Of a stretch of DNA of 64,000 bases, positions 1-9,875 are shown one piece after another. The position numbers were made by a program, and so were the translations under genes. Location: contig JAGTTD010000016.1 of assembly GCA_018398585.1 (NCBI GenBank), positions 24,971,212-25,035,211 on the forward strand, in the 5' to 3' direction. Each line of letters begins with the position of its first letter. Within the stretch, counting starts at the first letter, position 1. Below the pieces are notes generated by a model. It did no database searches. It was not told where the DNA came from and was given only the letters and a program-made list of their open reading frames with translations. Source of the DNA: Simmondsia chinensis (Eukaryota; Streptophyta; Magnoliopsida; Caryophyllales; Simmondsiaceae).

Positions 1-641
1 CTGAGAAAACCGGCTGGAAGACCATTTATTTAACATGGAATAGAAGATAGTAAAGACACACTGCATGACACAACCAACCTATATGGGGCAAAATCTCATG
101 CGCAGTAGCAAAGTTAGAAGTAAATCCCATTCAATTCAATCATAACGTTTTTCATATCTAACTTAAGACATTTGCCTTTTTTTGGTGATGGAAGGTTGAC
201 ATTATTTCATTAGCAATGAGAGTACTATCATGACTTTGGCAATCAGTTTGGAAAGAGTATTGCAAAGACCTTTTTCTGGGATAATCAGCAAGGCAAACCT
301 GCATGTACAAAAGGGCTCACCCAAATATTGCAAAGACTTGTAGGTTGAAACTGATTTGGGTGTTCTGGTACATCAACTAAATGTAGCTGCCAAGTAATTT
401 TAGTACCTTGTCCTTGGAGATCTACTAGATTGTAATCAAAGCATAATGACTTCAATTTGGCCATACTTGACTCACAAATCAAGATGTTTTTCCTCCGGGA
501 GGAGAAATTTATTCATTGTCAATTATATACACCATGGAAGAGTTACACTATTAAGTAGAAAAAGCCTCTTTATCAACCTCTTGGGCAGGGGCATAGATAA
601 TGAAAGTATTATATTCTCGTTTACTGATGCTTTTTTGAACT
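1..641. other. No recognisable gene; one unassigned short ORF
   Basis: I recognise no gene here. The longest candidate is a 65-codon minus-strand frame at 482-285. Its composition is not low-complexity, and it could be an exon remnant, but it matches no family I know and lacks clear splice sites on both sides. The rest is AT-rich and featureless. Confidence 0.3.
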
Positions 642-975
642 TTGAAACTCATTAATAGATTTAGATTAGAAGGTATGTGCTTCCTTTTAGTGATTTGGGC
701 TTCTGGCATGTTAGGGGAGCTTTTGTTTTGTTGGTTTTGTCGGATTTATTTTAATCCTTTTCTTTTTTTAACTTTAGCTTTAGTTGTTTCGGTGTGTGGT
801 TTTTTTTGCCTATTAGTTTTGGTTTGTTTGGGTTTTGGGTTTAGCTTTTTGTTAGGATTTGGGTGTTGATTCAATTGTCTCAGTGTTTCTTACTTTTGGG
901 CCTTACTCTGCACGTTTGTGTCTTATTGAGCTTGTATTCTAATTACTGGAAGGAAAAAAAAAGAAAAAGAAAACA
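642..975 (+). mobile_element. LINE 3'-UTR-like tail with A-rich end
   Basis: This is a strongly T/G-rich, C/A-poor stretch ending in an A-rich run near 953-972. Composition and polyadenylate-like end resemble the 3' UTR of the LINE copy at 44159-44560. An open frame at 642-869 would encode only hydrophobic low-complexity sequence, so I treat it as non-coding. Similarity is compositional, not base by base. Confidence 0.3.
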
Positions 976-976
976 T

Positions 977-1144
977 TCATAGAGTAGTTGGTTGAGTTCC
1001 AAAAAATCCAAATGCTCCTGATATTAATAACAGATGGGGCTTGTTTCTAATATCGTCAGGATTTACGCTTTGTTTCAGAAACTCGAGTTTCTCATGAACT
1101 GAAGACTGCTTGGCCCCTCTAGAGTTCCAACAAAGAAATTGCAT
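977..1144 (-). pseudogene. L1-type LINE ORF2 start fragment (endonuclease N-terminus)
   Basis: The minus frame from the Met at 1144 begins MQFLCWNSRGAKQ and continues with a Lys/Leu-rich segment ending near NPD. This resembles the start of plant L1 ORF2, where the apurinic endonuclease opens with a W-N-x-R-G motif and a short helix before the first catalytic Asn/Glu region. Only about 55 codons remain and no reverse transcriptase follows. It abuts the tail-like stretch at 642-975 in opposite orientation. The call rests on a short motif. Confidence 0.35.
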
Positions 1145-1439
1145 TGCGAAAAATGAATAAAACACATGCATACGATCAATCGCAAACAAGTAGCCGGTCG
1201 ACTGCTGTTGTTGCTTCTGAATCAAACATCATACTAAAATATGTGTTGATGCTTTATCATTTTTGAAAACAAACGTAAATTTGACAGAACACAACGCAAC
1301 TTAAAATCTAGTGATCCATGCAAAAGAACCCCCCAAAAAAAAAAAAAAGATAATGTTACCGTCGAGGTATTTTAATTAATGTCAGAACAATGTCAAAGCA
1401 ATTACATTCTAGTAATCACGATCATTATCTTGAAATGAA

Positions 1440-1718
1440 AAAAAAAAAAAAAAAAACAATGGTAATAAACAACAATAGATCCAATGCCTCAAGGACTCTC
1501 GCATAAGCGGGGTCTGGGAGGGGTAAATGTATGCAGCCTTACCCCTTCAGGGTATAACTCTGCCGAGAGGCTGTTTCCGAGAGCCCCTAACCTTATAGGG
1601 TTGGCAACACGAGGACTTCACAAGAGGTCACCCATCATGGTACTATTCTCGCTCAAACACGCTTAACTTTGGAGTTTTAATGGGATCCAGTTGTATTAGT
1701 GCCTGATAAAATGAATCC
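1440..1718 (-). mobile_element. SINE with 5S rRNA-derived head and Angio/RTE-type tail
   Basis: Read on the minus strand, the element starts with a near full-length 5S rRNA sequence (1718-1603). It continues into a body with the GGAAACAGCCTCT-like and GGGGTAAGGCTGC blocks (about 1590-1528), a GACCCCGC...GCGAGAG block, a TTG-rich stretch and a T-run at 1458-1438. The 3' part matches the conserved 3' domain I recall for Au and other Angio-SINEs, related to RTE LINE tails. Shorter copies of the same tail lie at 8640 and 42618 without the 5S head. I found no target duplication. The unit is diverged and probably old. Confidence 0.6.
1603..1718 (-). pseudogene. 5S rRNA-derived sequence (degenerate)
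   Basis: The minus strand runs from GGATTCA at 1718 to GTGTTGCC near 1603, about 116 nt against about 120 nt for plant 5S rRNA. The internal RNA polymerase III control regions are recognisable: box A reads AGTTAAGCGTGTTTGAG and box C reads GATGGGTGACCTC. The pieces CACTAAT, GGATCCCAT, CGAGAATAGTACCATG and GTCCTCGTGTTG are in order. Scattered substitutions and its fusion to a SINE tail argue against a functional rRNA gene. A Cassandra-type LTR also carries 5S sequence, but the tail here is SINE-like. Confidence 0.8.
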
Positions 1719-1992
1719 TACAATGATAATAAACACTGTCCATAAATGGAACATCATAGCTTATCAAAAAAGAAAAACAAAAAGAGTAACATCAAATACA
1801 AATTCAGCAGCTTTTGTTGGCTGGCTGATGTCATTTGCAATTTTGTAAAATGGTTCTTGATGAGCTACCAACACATAAATGCCACAGAAACCTGATAAAT
1901 TCTCACTTGAAACCAAAGTAACATTGTTCCATTTACTGTAATATTGTGCAAATTAGACCCTTCACATCACATCAAATCACATCACGTAATAT

Positions 1993-3098
1993 TTAAATTT
2001 GGACTTTTTTTTGCAAAATAGCACAATTAAAAAAAATATTTAGAAAATTGGCACCTTTTTGAAAATATTTAGCAAAATGGCACATATTACTGTTCATTAC
2101 TCGTTGCATGCCATCTGAAAAAGACTACAATGACAAGCCACAAGCTGCACGACATCTGAAACATCGTGCAACCGTTGTACGACATCTGGGGTGTCGGCCA
2201 TCATGCAACGGGTGTCACCCCCACCCTTCACACGCAGCGCAACGGGAATAATATAAATTTAAATTTTGATATTACATAATCTCGAATTTCACTTTAGATT
2301 AAAGATTGGGAGGTGGAGGTGGGTGACGGCGATGGTGGTGGGTGGGTTAAGATTTGAGATTGGGAGGAGAGAGAGTGATGGGTGCACAGAGAGAGAGAGA
2401 GAAGGGTGGTGATTTTGAGTACATTGGTGGTGATTTTAAGTATATGAGTGGTCATTTTGAGCACTAGCGCATAAGTAGTGAATTTGAGTATATGGGTGGT
2501 GATTTGAGATTGGGAAGAGAGAGAAGATGATGGGTCCACCCCCAATCATCTCCGGCTACAGCCACCAACCTCCGCCCTGCGACCTATCTCTCTCTTTTTC
2601 CACCCATCACCTTCTCTCTCCTCCCAATCTCAAATCACCACCCATGTACTCAAATTTACTACTTATGTACTAATGCTTAAATTTACCACCCATGTACTCA
2701 AAATCACCATCCATCTCTCTCTCTCTCCTCCCAATCTCAAATCTCAACCCACCCACCACCACCATCGTCACCCACCACCACCACCTTTGAATTAGTAGAA
2801 TCCCATATGTTGCACTCCATCTGAGATGTCGTGCAACACATCTCAGATGTTACACGACATCCCAGACATCATGCAACAGTGTTGTACTACATCCCAGACA
2901 TCGTGCAATGTTGCACGACGTTTCAGATGTCGTGCAACTGGTAGCTTGTCATTGTAATCCTTTTTCAGATGGCGTGCAACGGGTGATGAACAATAAAGTG
3001 TGCCATTTTGCTAAATATCTTCAAAAAGGTGCTAATTTTCTAATTATTTTTTTTTTTTAATAATTATGCTATTTTGCAAAAAAAAAGTCATAAATTTG
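1993..3098. mobile_element. Mutator-like foldback element with 9-bp target duplication
   Basis: The element spans 2002-3089 (1088 bp). Its ends are inverted repeats starting GACTTTTTTTTGCAAAATAG, matched at the right end near 3089-3065, and the arms stay complementary for most of the length, centred near 2550. The flanks TTAAATTTG (1993-2001) and ATAAATTTG (3090-3098) agree at 8 of 9 bases, the duplication length expected of MULEs. Inside the arms are repeated GTTGCACGACATCT/AGATGTCGTGCAAC blocks and GA- or CT-rich runs. No transposase is present. The 2294-2545 open frame is a repeat artefact. Confidence 0.75.
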
Positions 3099-3305
3099 AT
3101 TGGAAATAGAGTACAAAAAATGAGAATAATCATTAGAGGATCTAATTAATTGAGATTGATAGTCTAATGTTTCGTGTTTGATAAAAATCTGAAGAGACAC
3201 TTTGATTTCGAGCAATAGTTCAGATAATTGTTTAGTTTATTAGGTGTTCCTCACTTAGTAAGTTCAGAATAACATCCATACAATTTCACCGTACCGTTCC
3301 AACCT

Positions 3306-3680
3306 AGGGGTTGTTTATGACCGGAGCTGAGCTCAAGCTCATTAGGCTCACAGCTCGACTCATCAACAGTTAGCTCGAACCAGAATCGATTTGTCATAAG
3401 CTCGAGCTTGGCTTCGCTGAGGTTGAGCTCAAACCCAACATTGCAAGCTTCAAACTAAGCTTGCCAAACTTAAGCTCAATGTATACTCATTTAGGCTTGA
3501 GTTCCACTCATGTTTGGCTCGATTTGGCATATTTAGTGTAATAAACTATATTAAATAGGCTTATTAGGCTAACGAGCCTACAAGCTCAAGCTTCAATAAG
3601 CTTTGGCTTGGCTTGACCTAAGCTCAAAATGAGCCAATATTTTAGAGTTTTATGACGAGCTAGCTCAGCACATCCAAAAG
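3306..3680. mobile_element. hAT-like MITE remnant, GAGCTC-rich
   Basis: The left end reads TAGGGGTTGTTTATGACC and is followed by many GAGCTC, AAGCTC and AGCTTG words in both orientations, ending near GAGCTAGCTCAGCACA. Short-word inverted composition and a TAGGGGT end are typical of non-autonomous hAT elements. The right terminus does not mirror the left well and no 8-bp duplication is convincing, so this is a degraded copy. Confidence 0.45.
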
Positions 3681-4189
3681 ATAGAATGCAGCAATGAAAC
3701 TAACTGGTAGAGCTTCACATTGAATTCAATTCCGTGAATAGCAAGTAGAAAATTAATCAAGCAAATCAAATTCAAATGCTTACATCCACAACTTGGTTTT
3801 CTGGGGAGAAGAACATAGATCAGCAGATCAAAAATCAAGCATATGAGTCTCTCAATAATCGATCAACCAACTCTCCAAGCGAAGATGTGATCGTCAGGAC
3901 TAATATAATAGGCGAAACACACGAAGAAAAATGGCAAAGGACTTTGACGTTGAGCTTCAAGAAGCATTACATTTGGAGTTTGGATCCTACGTTTGGGTTC
4001 ATATAATTCGGTTGTGGGCACCCACTGGACCCCCGTCCCCAGCCTACCCTATTGCAGGTAGGGGAACTTCTATACATAAAAAAAACGTAAGGAAACTTTT
4101 GAGTGGATGACCGGTGCATAATTTGGCCCAAACACCCCAGTTAAGAAAACCCGAACCAAACAAAGAGAGAAACCATACATAAGTCAAAA
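3681..4189. other. No gene seen
   Basis: There is a 76-codon plus frame at 3776-4006 with no family resemblance and no codon bias I can support. A small hairpin, CCTACC...GGTAGGG, sits at about 4043-4062. I see nothing else. Confidence 0.3.
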
Positions 4190-4605
4190 TAATCAAGAGC
4201 CAGGAACATCAACTTTGCAGGGTCTCTGATGAATAAATAAATTGAAAGCAAAACCATGGAGTACTAGCATTTTCTCAGGAATTATTTTTCCCAATAACAA
4301 AACATTCTTGCTGTTGTAGAATCAATTCTACAAATAGTAAGTTCAAGAAACAAGGATGTTGCAATCTTACCTTGAGGCCGAAAAAATTATTTAACCCAGA
4401 AATATCAAGAAGCATTGAAATATTTTGCATTTCCCTTGCTACTTTGAGCGTTTTCCATCTCAGTATCATCCATGAAAGAATATCTACTCGCTTTGTATTT
4501 CCCTCCTTGTTAAACGTCTTGATAATCTCCTCACAGCTGCTCCAATCAGCAACACTTCCTTTCTGCGAAATTTTGAACAAGGAAAAAAATGTATCATACA
4601 AAATA
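4190..4605 (-). pseudogene. Duplicated 3' end of the PPR gene
   Basis: This segment parallels 5724-6130. It carries a diverged copy of the last 40 or so PPR codons (minus frame near 4601-4420, SSCEEIIKTFNKEGNTKR against SSCEELIKTLNEEGNTKQ in the gene), the stop region, a 5' splice-site-like AAG|GTAAG at 4370-4369, and the 3' UTR motif down to AAAACCATGGAG near 4190. The parental stop is lost, so the frame runs on. Upstream PPR codons are absent, so this is a partial, non-functional duplication. Confidence 0.75.
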
Positions 4606-5723
4606 GAGCGATATTTGAGCTGATTTCATTCGCGGTAAGCCTAATATTTTGAGATAATTAGCTCATTAGGATATATGTTGCTCAGACTCTTCATTCTCCT
4701 TGAAATATGACGTGATACTTGGGACATTCCAAACTAGACGGAAGTAAAATACGAGAATCCAAGAAGAAAGGTCAGCACTGACTACAGGTGATGCATATGG
4801 ATTAAGACAAATTGTGGATAGAGCATCTTTAAGAGGAGCGTTTTTATTTTAGCATGTGAAATTGAGTTTTAAAACATTGTACTAGTTCTAGAGTCCCAAT
4901 AATTCCGGTATATACTTCAATTATGATATGAAAATGAAGCCCATGAGTATCTTACGGATAGAACTTACAAATTAGCCCTTGTTTTTACACAAAAGAAACT
5001 TAAGAGTCGGTGGTCACACTTTGAAATCAGGACACTCACAATTTATTGGTTGGCACATGGAACGTTCGATGAGCTTGGGACTTTGTTTCTCTCAAGTAAT
5101 TACAGACATAGCTTGAATCTGACCGTCTCTATTTTACAAACTTGCTAGCAAGAAGAGAAAAGAAGGATGAACATGATGCTATCTAGAAGCATAAGAAAAG
5201 CGAAAAAGCATGTATATGAATAGCTAAAGAAAAATAGAGAGACAAATGGAAACTCCAACTGAGGTGCTTTCTCTCGACGTAAACAAGAACTGAGAATATA
5301 AATTCAGCAGGACATCTCATGAATAAAATAAGATTGATAGCACAAACCATGGATGGTAACAATAATACTTGTATAATAAAAATTTTCATTTACAAAACAT
5401 TATGCTTGGACTCTCCTAATTAGACACAAAAAAAAAAAAAAAAAAAAAAAAAAACATACGAAAATCCTGCGGAAATTTCCGTGCTGATACGTGTATAAAG
5501 AGGCTAACTGTTTTTACAGCGATTCTAAACAGGTTTGTCTCAGTAGTTTCAAGACCCAAAAATTTATGCATACTTGGGCAGAATACTATAAGAAATAAAA
5601 TATACAAAAATATATTATGGATTAATTGATGGTTGTTATCAAGAACCGATGAGCTTCTCCTTGGTATTTATTTCTCTAAAGTCCATATATTTAGTGACCC
5701 AATAAAGAACATCAAATTCCAAT
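4606..5723. repeat. Intergenic spacer with a third copy of the PPR 3' UTR motif
   Basis: The spacer between the duplicated PPR tail and the gene contains another related block at about 5305-5360 (CAGCAGGACATCTCATGAAT, then CACAAACCATGGA). It corresponds to CAGGATATCTGATCAGAAA...AAAACCATG at 5748-5788 and to 4218-4259. A long A-run lies at about 5427-5454. No protein frame here is credible. Confidence 0.5.
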
Positions 5724-5912
5724 CAAGAACCAAGAACATCAATTTAGCAGGATATCTGATCAGAAAAGAAACTGATGCCAAAACCATGTAGTTGTAGCCT
5801 CTCTCATGATCTAAATTTACCCAAAAAACAGAACATTTCCAGCTGTGTTCTAAAACGGCTTGTAGAATCCAATTCTACAAACAATTGTTAGAAACAAGGG
5901 CCGTCGAATCTC

Positions 5913-5915
5913 ACC
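5913..5915 (-). other. Probable 3' UTR splice donor of the PPR gene
   Basis: About 35 bases after the PPR stop codon the minus strand reads CTTCAG|GTGAGA, a strong 5' splice site. The equivalent position in the duplicated tail (4370-4369) reads CAAG|GTAAGA, so the site is kept in both copies. An intron in the 3' UTR, or an alternative last exon, is therefore plausible. I did not place the acceptor with confidence. Confidence 0.5.
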
Positions 5916-5948
5916 TGAAGGCGGCAGAAATGATTTGAACAATAGATA

Positions 5949-8270
5949 TCAAGAAGCGACGATATCTTTTCTCTTGCCCTTCTTGCTACCTTGGGATTTT
6001 TCTCCTCCCATGATCATCCTTGAAAGAATGTCTGCTTGCTTCGTGTTGCCCTCCTCGTTAAGCGTCTTGATAAGCTCCTCACAGCTGCTCCTATCAGTGA
6101 CACCTCCTCCTTTGTGCAATATTTTGCACAAGATTGAATATGCGTTAAGGGTCTTGCCAGCTGCTAGAAGTGCGTCCAACACCTTATCGTAGCTCGTAAA
6201 GTCCAAAGTGAAATCTCTTTCCAAGGCAAAATCTAACAGCTTGAGAGCAGCAATGGTCTTGCCTTTCTCACTTAGATGGGACAAAAGACCGTTGATATCA
6301 GGTTTGCAACCGCTTTGCATCAGCAGCTCGATTCGTCCAAGAGCTTCCTCAACGTGGCCTCTTATGAGTAGAGCTTCCAAGATCTTAGCAACTAAGTCCA
6401 TGTTCTCCTTCACTCCCTTCTCCAACATGGTTTTCATGACCCGGCTTGCTGTTTGGACCCTTTCATCATTAAACAGGCTCTCCATGACTGTTCTAAATAG
6501 CGATGAGTCAGGAACATGACCGTTTTCGATCATACGATCCAACGCAATTTTGGCATCTGCAGGTTCGCCTTTACCAAGGAAGCTATGGATGAGCAATTTG
6601 TAAGCATCCGCTTCTGTTGAAACCCCTCTTCGAATCATGATGTTCAACATTTCGAAAGCAGATTCGGGGTTTCCTTCTTTTGAATGGCCACGTATCAGAT
6701 TATTGAAAGCCATTGGATCCAAAATACCCTTCTTCATCAGCTGTCGGAAAAGAGTCTCCGCCTTCTCTGTCAGGCCATGATTGCACAGATATTCAATCAT
6801 CGGGTTATAAGCACTGGATTCCAGCTCTAGAGTGCTCTGTGGCCTCAGAATTATTTCCTTGTCAATAAGTTTATCTAAAAACTTCACTGCTCGATCATAA
6901 TCCTTAGTCTCGCAAAAGTTCTTAATCAATATCCCATAGTGTCCAGCCTCAGTCGGAATGCTCAATCGTATCATTGCTTTAAGCACATCACTGGCCGCAT
7001 CCAAGTCACCCGATTTGCAATGACAAGCCAATAGTTTTTCAAAGACTGAGTTGTCCCTGGGAGCAATGTGTTTCTCCACCAGCTCCTTCAAGACATCTCG
7101 AGCCTCAGACATCTTCATAGCATCACAAAGCCCGGGAAGAAGAGTCGTGTAAGTGACCGCATTAGGCTTGATACTGAAACTCTTCATCTCCTCAAACATC
7201 CTGAGCGCATCATCAACTTTACCTGCCGAAACATAGCCTTTTATCATAGTAGTATAACTAATGACAGTAGGAGCAATATTCCTCCCCTTCATCTCAACAA
7301 AGAACTTCTCCGCCTCCTCTATCTTATTTACCCGATAAAACCCATTGATCATAGTGTTGTAAGTAACAACATCAGGCATAATACCACGGCTTCTCATATC
7401 CTCGTAAAACCGATTCGCAGTTTCAACCTTCTGACACAGGAAGAAACCCCATAACAACACATTATAAGTATGCTTAGTCGGCGTAATTCCTTCATTCACC
7501 ATATGGTTGAAGTACCTCTTCGCCATCATATACCTCCCTCGCCGCAGTATCACCTTAAACAAAGCATCATATGATTTAACACTCCTCTCGACACCCAATT
7601 CCTTCATTTTCTGAAATATTTTCACAGATTCTTGCACGATGCCACTTTTCCCATAACAATCAATCAACACAACAAACATATCCTCATCCCATTCAACACC
7701 TTTACTAGGCATATCCAACAAGATACATCGAGCATGATTAAGCTTCGAAGCTCGACCCAATCTCTCAATTATCTTCATATGGGTCTCTCTATCATGCCTA
7801 AACAAACCGGCCCGCTCAACCCACCGGAAGAACTGGAGTGCCTGATCCGAGCTCCGGGCCCGATCCAATACACTGTAAACAAGGGTACGATCAAAACAAG
7901 GAACCAGATTTCGAATAGAGTTCTGTAAACGGGTCGTCCAAGCCCGATTAGCCATCATTCTACAGATTACATCCTCTAACTTTTCTGCGTTTCTTTGCTT
8001 ACCACGATTTCCTCTCAATTTCATCTCAGTTTCACCTCCTAACCCATTTGGAATCTCGGATTTTACTGGTTCTTCAGCAGTATTTGCGGCCAATTCATGG
8101 GTCGGATCTTCAAAAGAAGATGACTTTGGCAACAAATCATCACTAGAAGTTGTTGAGCAGAATGGTTTGATGAGATTGTGGAGGGATTCAGTAGATGAAC
8201 TGTAAAACCCTAGATAAACCCTAGTTTTCGAAGTGAAATGGTGCAAATTCGAGCAAGAAATGGGGGCCAT
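5949..8270 (-). CDS. P-class pentatricopeptide repeat protein, At2g37230-like
   Basis: This is a single-exon 773-residue frame. The first 40-50 residues are Ser/Thr-rich with few acids, as expected of an organelle transit peptide. An acidic/basic linker follows, then the conserved block NAEKLEDVICRMMANRAWTT near residue 94. From about residue 195 to 740 there are 14-16 degenerate 35-residue PPR motifs, for example HTYNVLLWGF and VVTYNTMINGF. The tail is Lys-rich. No E, DYW or SMR domain is seen. P-class PPRs bind organellar RNA and act in its processing, stability or translation; the target is unknown. Length and order match Arabidopsis At2g37230, about 757 residues. The Met at 8270 is chosen because it begins the transit-like segment and lies just below promoter motifs. 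It is the only intact host gene here. Confidence 0.93.
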   Translation of the reverse strand: MAPISCSNLHHFTSKTRVYLGFYSSSTESLHNLIKPFCSTTSSDDLLPKSSSFEDPTHELAANTAEEPVKSEIPNGLGGETEMKLRGNRGKQRNAEKLEDVICRMMANRAWTTRLQNSIRNLVPCFDRTLVYSVLDRARSSDQALQFFRWVERAGLFRHDRETHMKIIERLGRASKLNHARCILLDMPSKGVEWDEDMFVVLIDCYGKSGIVQESVKIFQKMKELGVERSVKSYDALFKVILRRGRYMMAKRYFNHMVNEGITPTKHTYNVLLWGFFLCQKVETANRFYEDMRSRGIMPDVVTYNTMINGFYRVNKIEEAEKFFVEMKGRNIAPTVISYTTMIKGYVSAGKVDDALRMFEEMKSFSIKPNAVTYTTLLPGLCDAMKMSEARDVLKELVEKHIAPRDNSVFEKLLACHCKSGDLDAASDVLKAMIRLSIPTEAGHYGILIKNFCETKDYDRAVKFLDKLIDKEIILRPQSTLELESSAYNPMIEYLCNHGLTEKAETLFRQLMKKGILDPMAFNNLIRGHSKEGNPESAFEMLNIMIRRGVSTEADAYKLLIHSFLGKGEPADAKIALDRMIENGHVPDSSLFRTVMESLFNDERVQTASRVMKTMLEKGVKENMDLVAKILEALLIRGHVEEALGRIELLMQSGCKPDINGLLSHLSEKGKTIAALKLLDFALERDFTLDFTSYDKVLDALLAAGKTLNAYSILCKILHKGGGVTDRSSCEELIKTLNEEGNTKQADILSRMIMGGEKSQGSKKGKRKDIVAS

Positions 8271-8600
8271 TCTCTGAGATCAATCAAAGGATCTGAAAGA
8301 GAAGGGTTAATCCGTGGTAATAAAGTTGAAATGGGATTCAACGAACAGGGAACCTGTTCTAATTGTTCGCCCTACGACATAGCTGTGCAATTAGGGTTCC
8401 GTGGGTTCTTGTGAAATTGGGGGTTTAAGAGAAGAAATTGTGAATACTATCATCACATTTTGGGCTTGGAGGCCCGATTCCTGTCCCCTTTTGCCCGTCA
8501 TTTGGGCCATATTAATAATATGTGCTGACATTATCAGAGCAAATATACTATGTATCGTTGTTCTTATATTTTTATATTTTTATACTTTGATATTTTTATG
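8271..8600 (-). promoter_or_regulatory. PPR promoter/5' UTR with TGGGCY (site II-like) elements
   Basis: Upstream of the PPR Met there is no TATA box at a fixed distance. TGGGCT at 8460-8465 and TGGGCC at 8503-8508, with GGCCC between them, lie about 190-240 bp above the start. TGGGCY elements bound by TCP factors are common in plant genes for organelle proteins. The role here is inferred from that family knowledge. Confidence 0.45.
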
Positions 8601-8639
8601 CTTTTATACTTTTTAAGTTAGTGGTCTTCGAAAAAAGCC

Positions 8640-8765
8640 ACCCCTTAGGGGTGAAGGGTAAGGTTGCTTACATCTCACCTTTCCTAGACCCTGCATATGC
8701 GCGAGCCTTTGAGTCACTGAGTTTGTTATTAGTGTTTTTGTTGTTGTCGTTGCTGTTGTATTATC
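8640..8765 (+). mobile_element. Angio-SINE/RTE tail fragment
   Basis: The plus strand reads GGGTGAAGGGTAAGGTTGC, then CTAGACCCTGCATATGCGCG, AGCCTTTGAGTCACTG and a TTGTTGTCGTTGCTGTTG tail. This is the same 3' module as at 1440-1600 and 42618-42762, in opposite orientation, 5'-truncated and without the 5S head. Confidence 0.6.
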
Positions 8766-9076
8766 ACTTGTTATTTTCAGAATGATAATAGAACTTGCAG
8801 TAAATAATAGTGACGTTAATATTAGTGTCATAGCAATGACATTTTCTTTAATAATAATGGGATTTTCTAACTTTTTTATCACTTCAGTGTTTTGATATTC
8901 GAATATAAGATGAAATATAGATTTAAAAGCCAATAATTGAGATGTGATACGTGAAAATCCAATAAATTTATGCTAAAATTTAGTAGATTTTTGTTGAACT
9001 AGTTGGAAAAGGGGTGACAAAGGAGGGAGAGGGGTTTGTCCGATGGAGTGGAAGGGCATTCTAGTCATGCATAATG

Positions 9077-9797
9077 TTAAGGTCCAGTTTGTAGTTTGGA
9101 GTTTGGAATTGAAACTTAGAACTACAGTTGAAACTTAAATTAGGGCCTAAAATTTTAATTTTATTGTTTGGTTCACCTGTTGGAATTGAAATTACAGTTT
9201 TATTATCCAATTCTATAGAATTAGATTTTAACTGAAAATTATACTTTTAAATTTCTTGGGGTGGATGTAAAGAATTACAATTCTATATTAACTCAATTGA
9301 CATTGAATCCAAAATGACTCAAAATCGAAAGACTTTGACACAATAATTTGACCTGAACCTCAAAATCACCCAACTCGAATGGCTTAAATTTAAAATGACT
9401 GAAATCAACTTAACTTAAAGTCCGAAGTAACCCAACCCCATTGACATGAAACTCGAGATGACGATCAAATCCAAATTGAACATCAGATGATCTAACGTGA
9501 TACTCGAGCAAATTTGACATGAAACTCGAATAATTCGAACTCAAAGTGAATCGCTCCGACCATAATAACTTTAACACAATGTGAATTGGTCTGACAAAAG
9601 TCCGACCGTAACTGATTTAAAACTTGTAATACTCTAACTCAATTGACTAAAGACCCGTGATGACTCGTATCATTATGAAATTATAATTCTGACCTATAAT
9701 TTCTTTGATGAATCAAGCAATGAAATTTCACCAGAATTAAAATTGGAATTAGAATTTTATAGTTCAATTTCAATTTAATGTGCCACACAGAGCCTTA
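9077..9797. mobile_element. PIF/Harbinger-like non-autonomous element
   Basis: The element occupies 9080-9794 between TTA (9077-9079) and TTA (9795-9797). The ends read AGGTCCAGTTTG and, reversed, GGCTCTGTGTGGC, similar but eroded inverted repeats. The interior is rich in words such as AAATGACTC and CCCAACTCGAATG. A second copy lies inverted at 55196-56045 with matching blocks (TTTGGTTCAC, TTGGGGT). A 3-bp TTA duplication suggests PIF/Harbinger. No transposase is present. Confidence 0.55.
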
Positions 9798-9875
9798 ACT
9801 GCTTTGACTTTTCATGTTAATGAGCCCAAAAACAATGTCATTTGGTGGATTTAGTACTAAACACAATTGTTATTT

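Noticed and set aside
642..869. Hydrophobic 75-codon frame resembling a membrane protein
   Set aside because: The T/G-rich low-complexity DNA of a LINE-like tail explains the hydrophobicity.
1484..1666. 60-codon open frame
   Set aside because: It lies across the 5S/SINE unit on the opposite strand and is an accidental frame.
2294..2545. Repetitive ITTHILK frame
   Set aside because: It is a by-product of GA/CT and GGTGATTTT repeats in the foldback arm.
3998..4080. Possible organelle DNA insertion (GC-richer patch)
   Set aside because: It is too short, and I recognise no plastid or mitochondrial gene in it.
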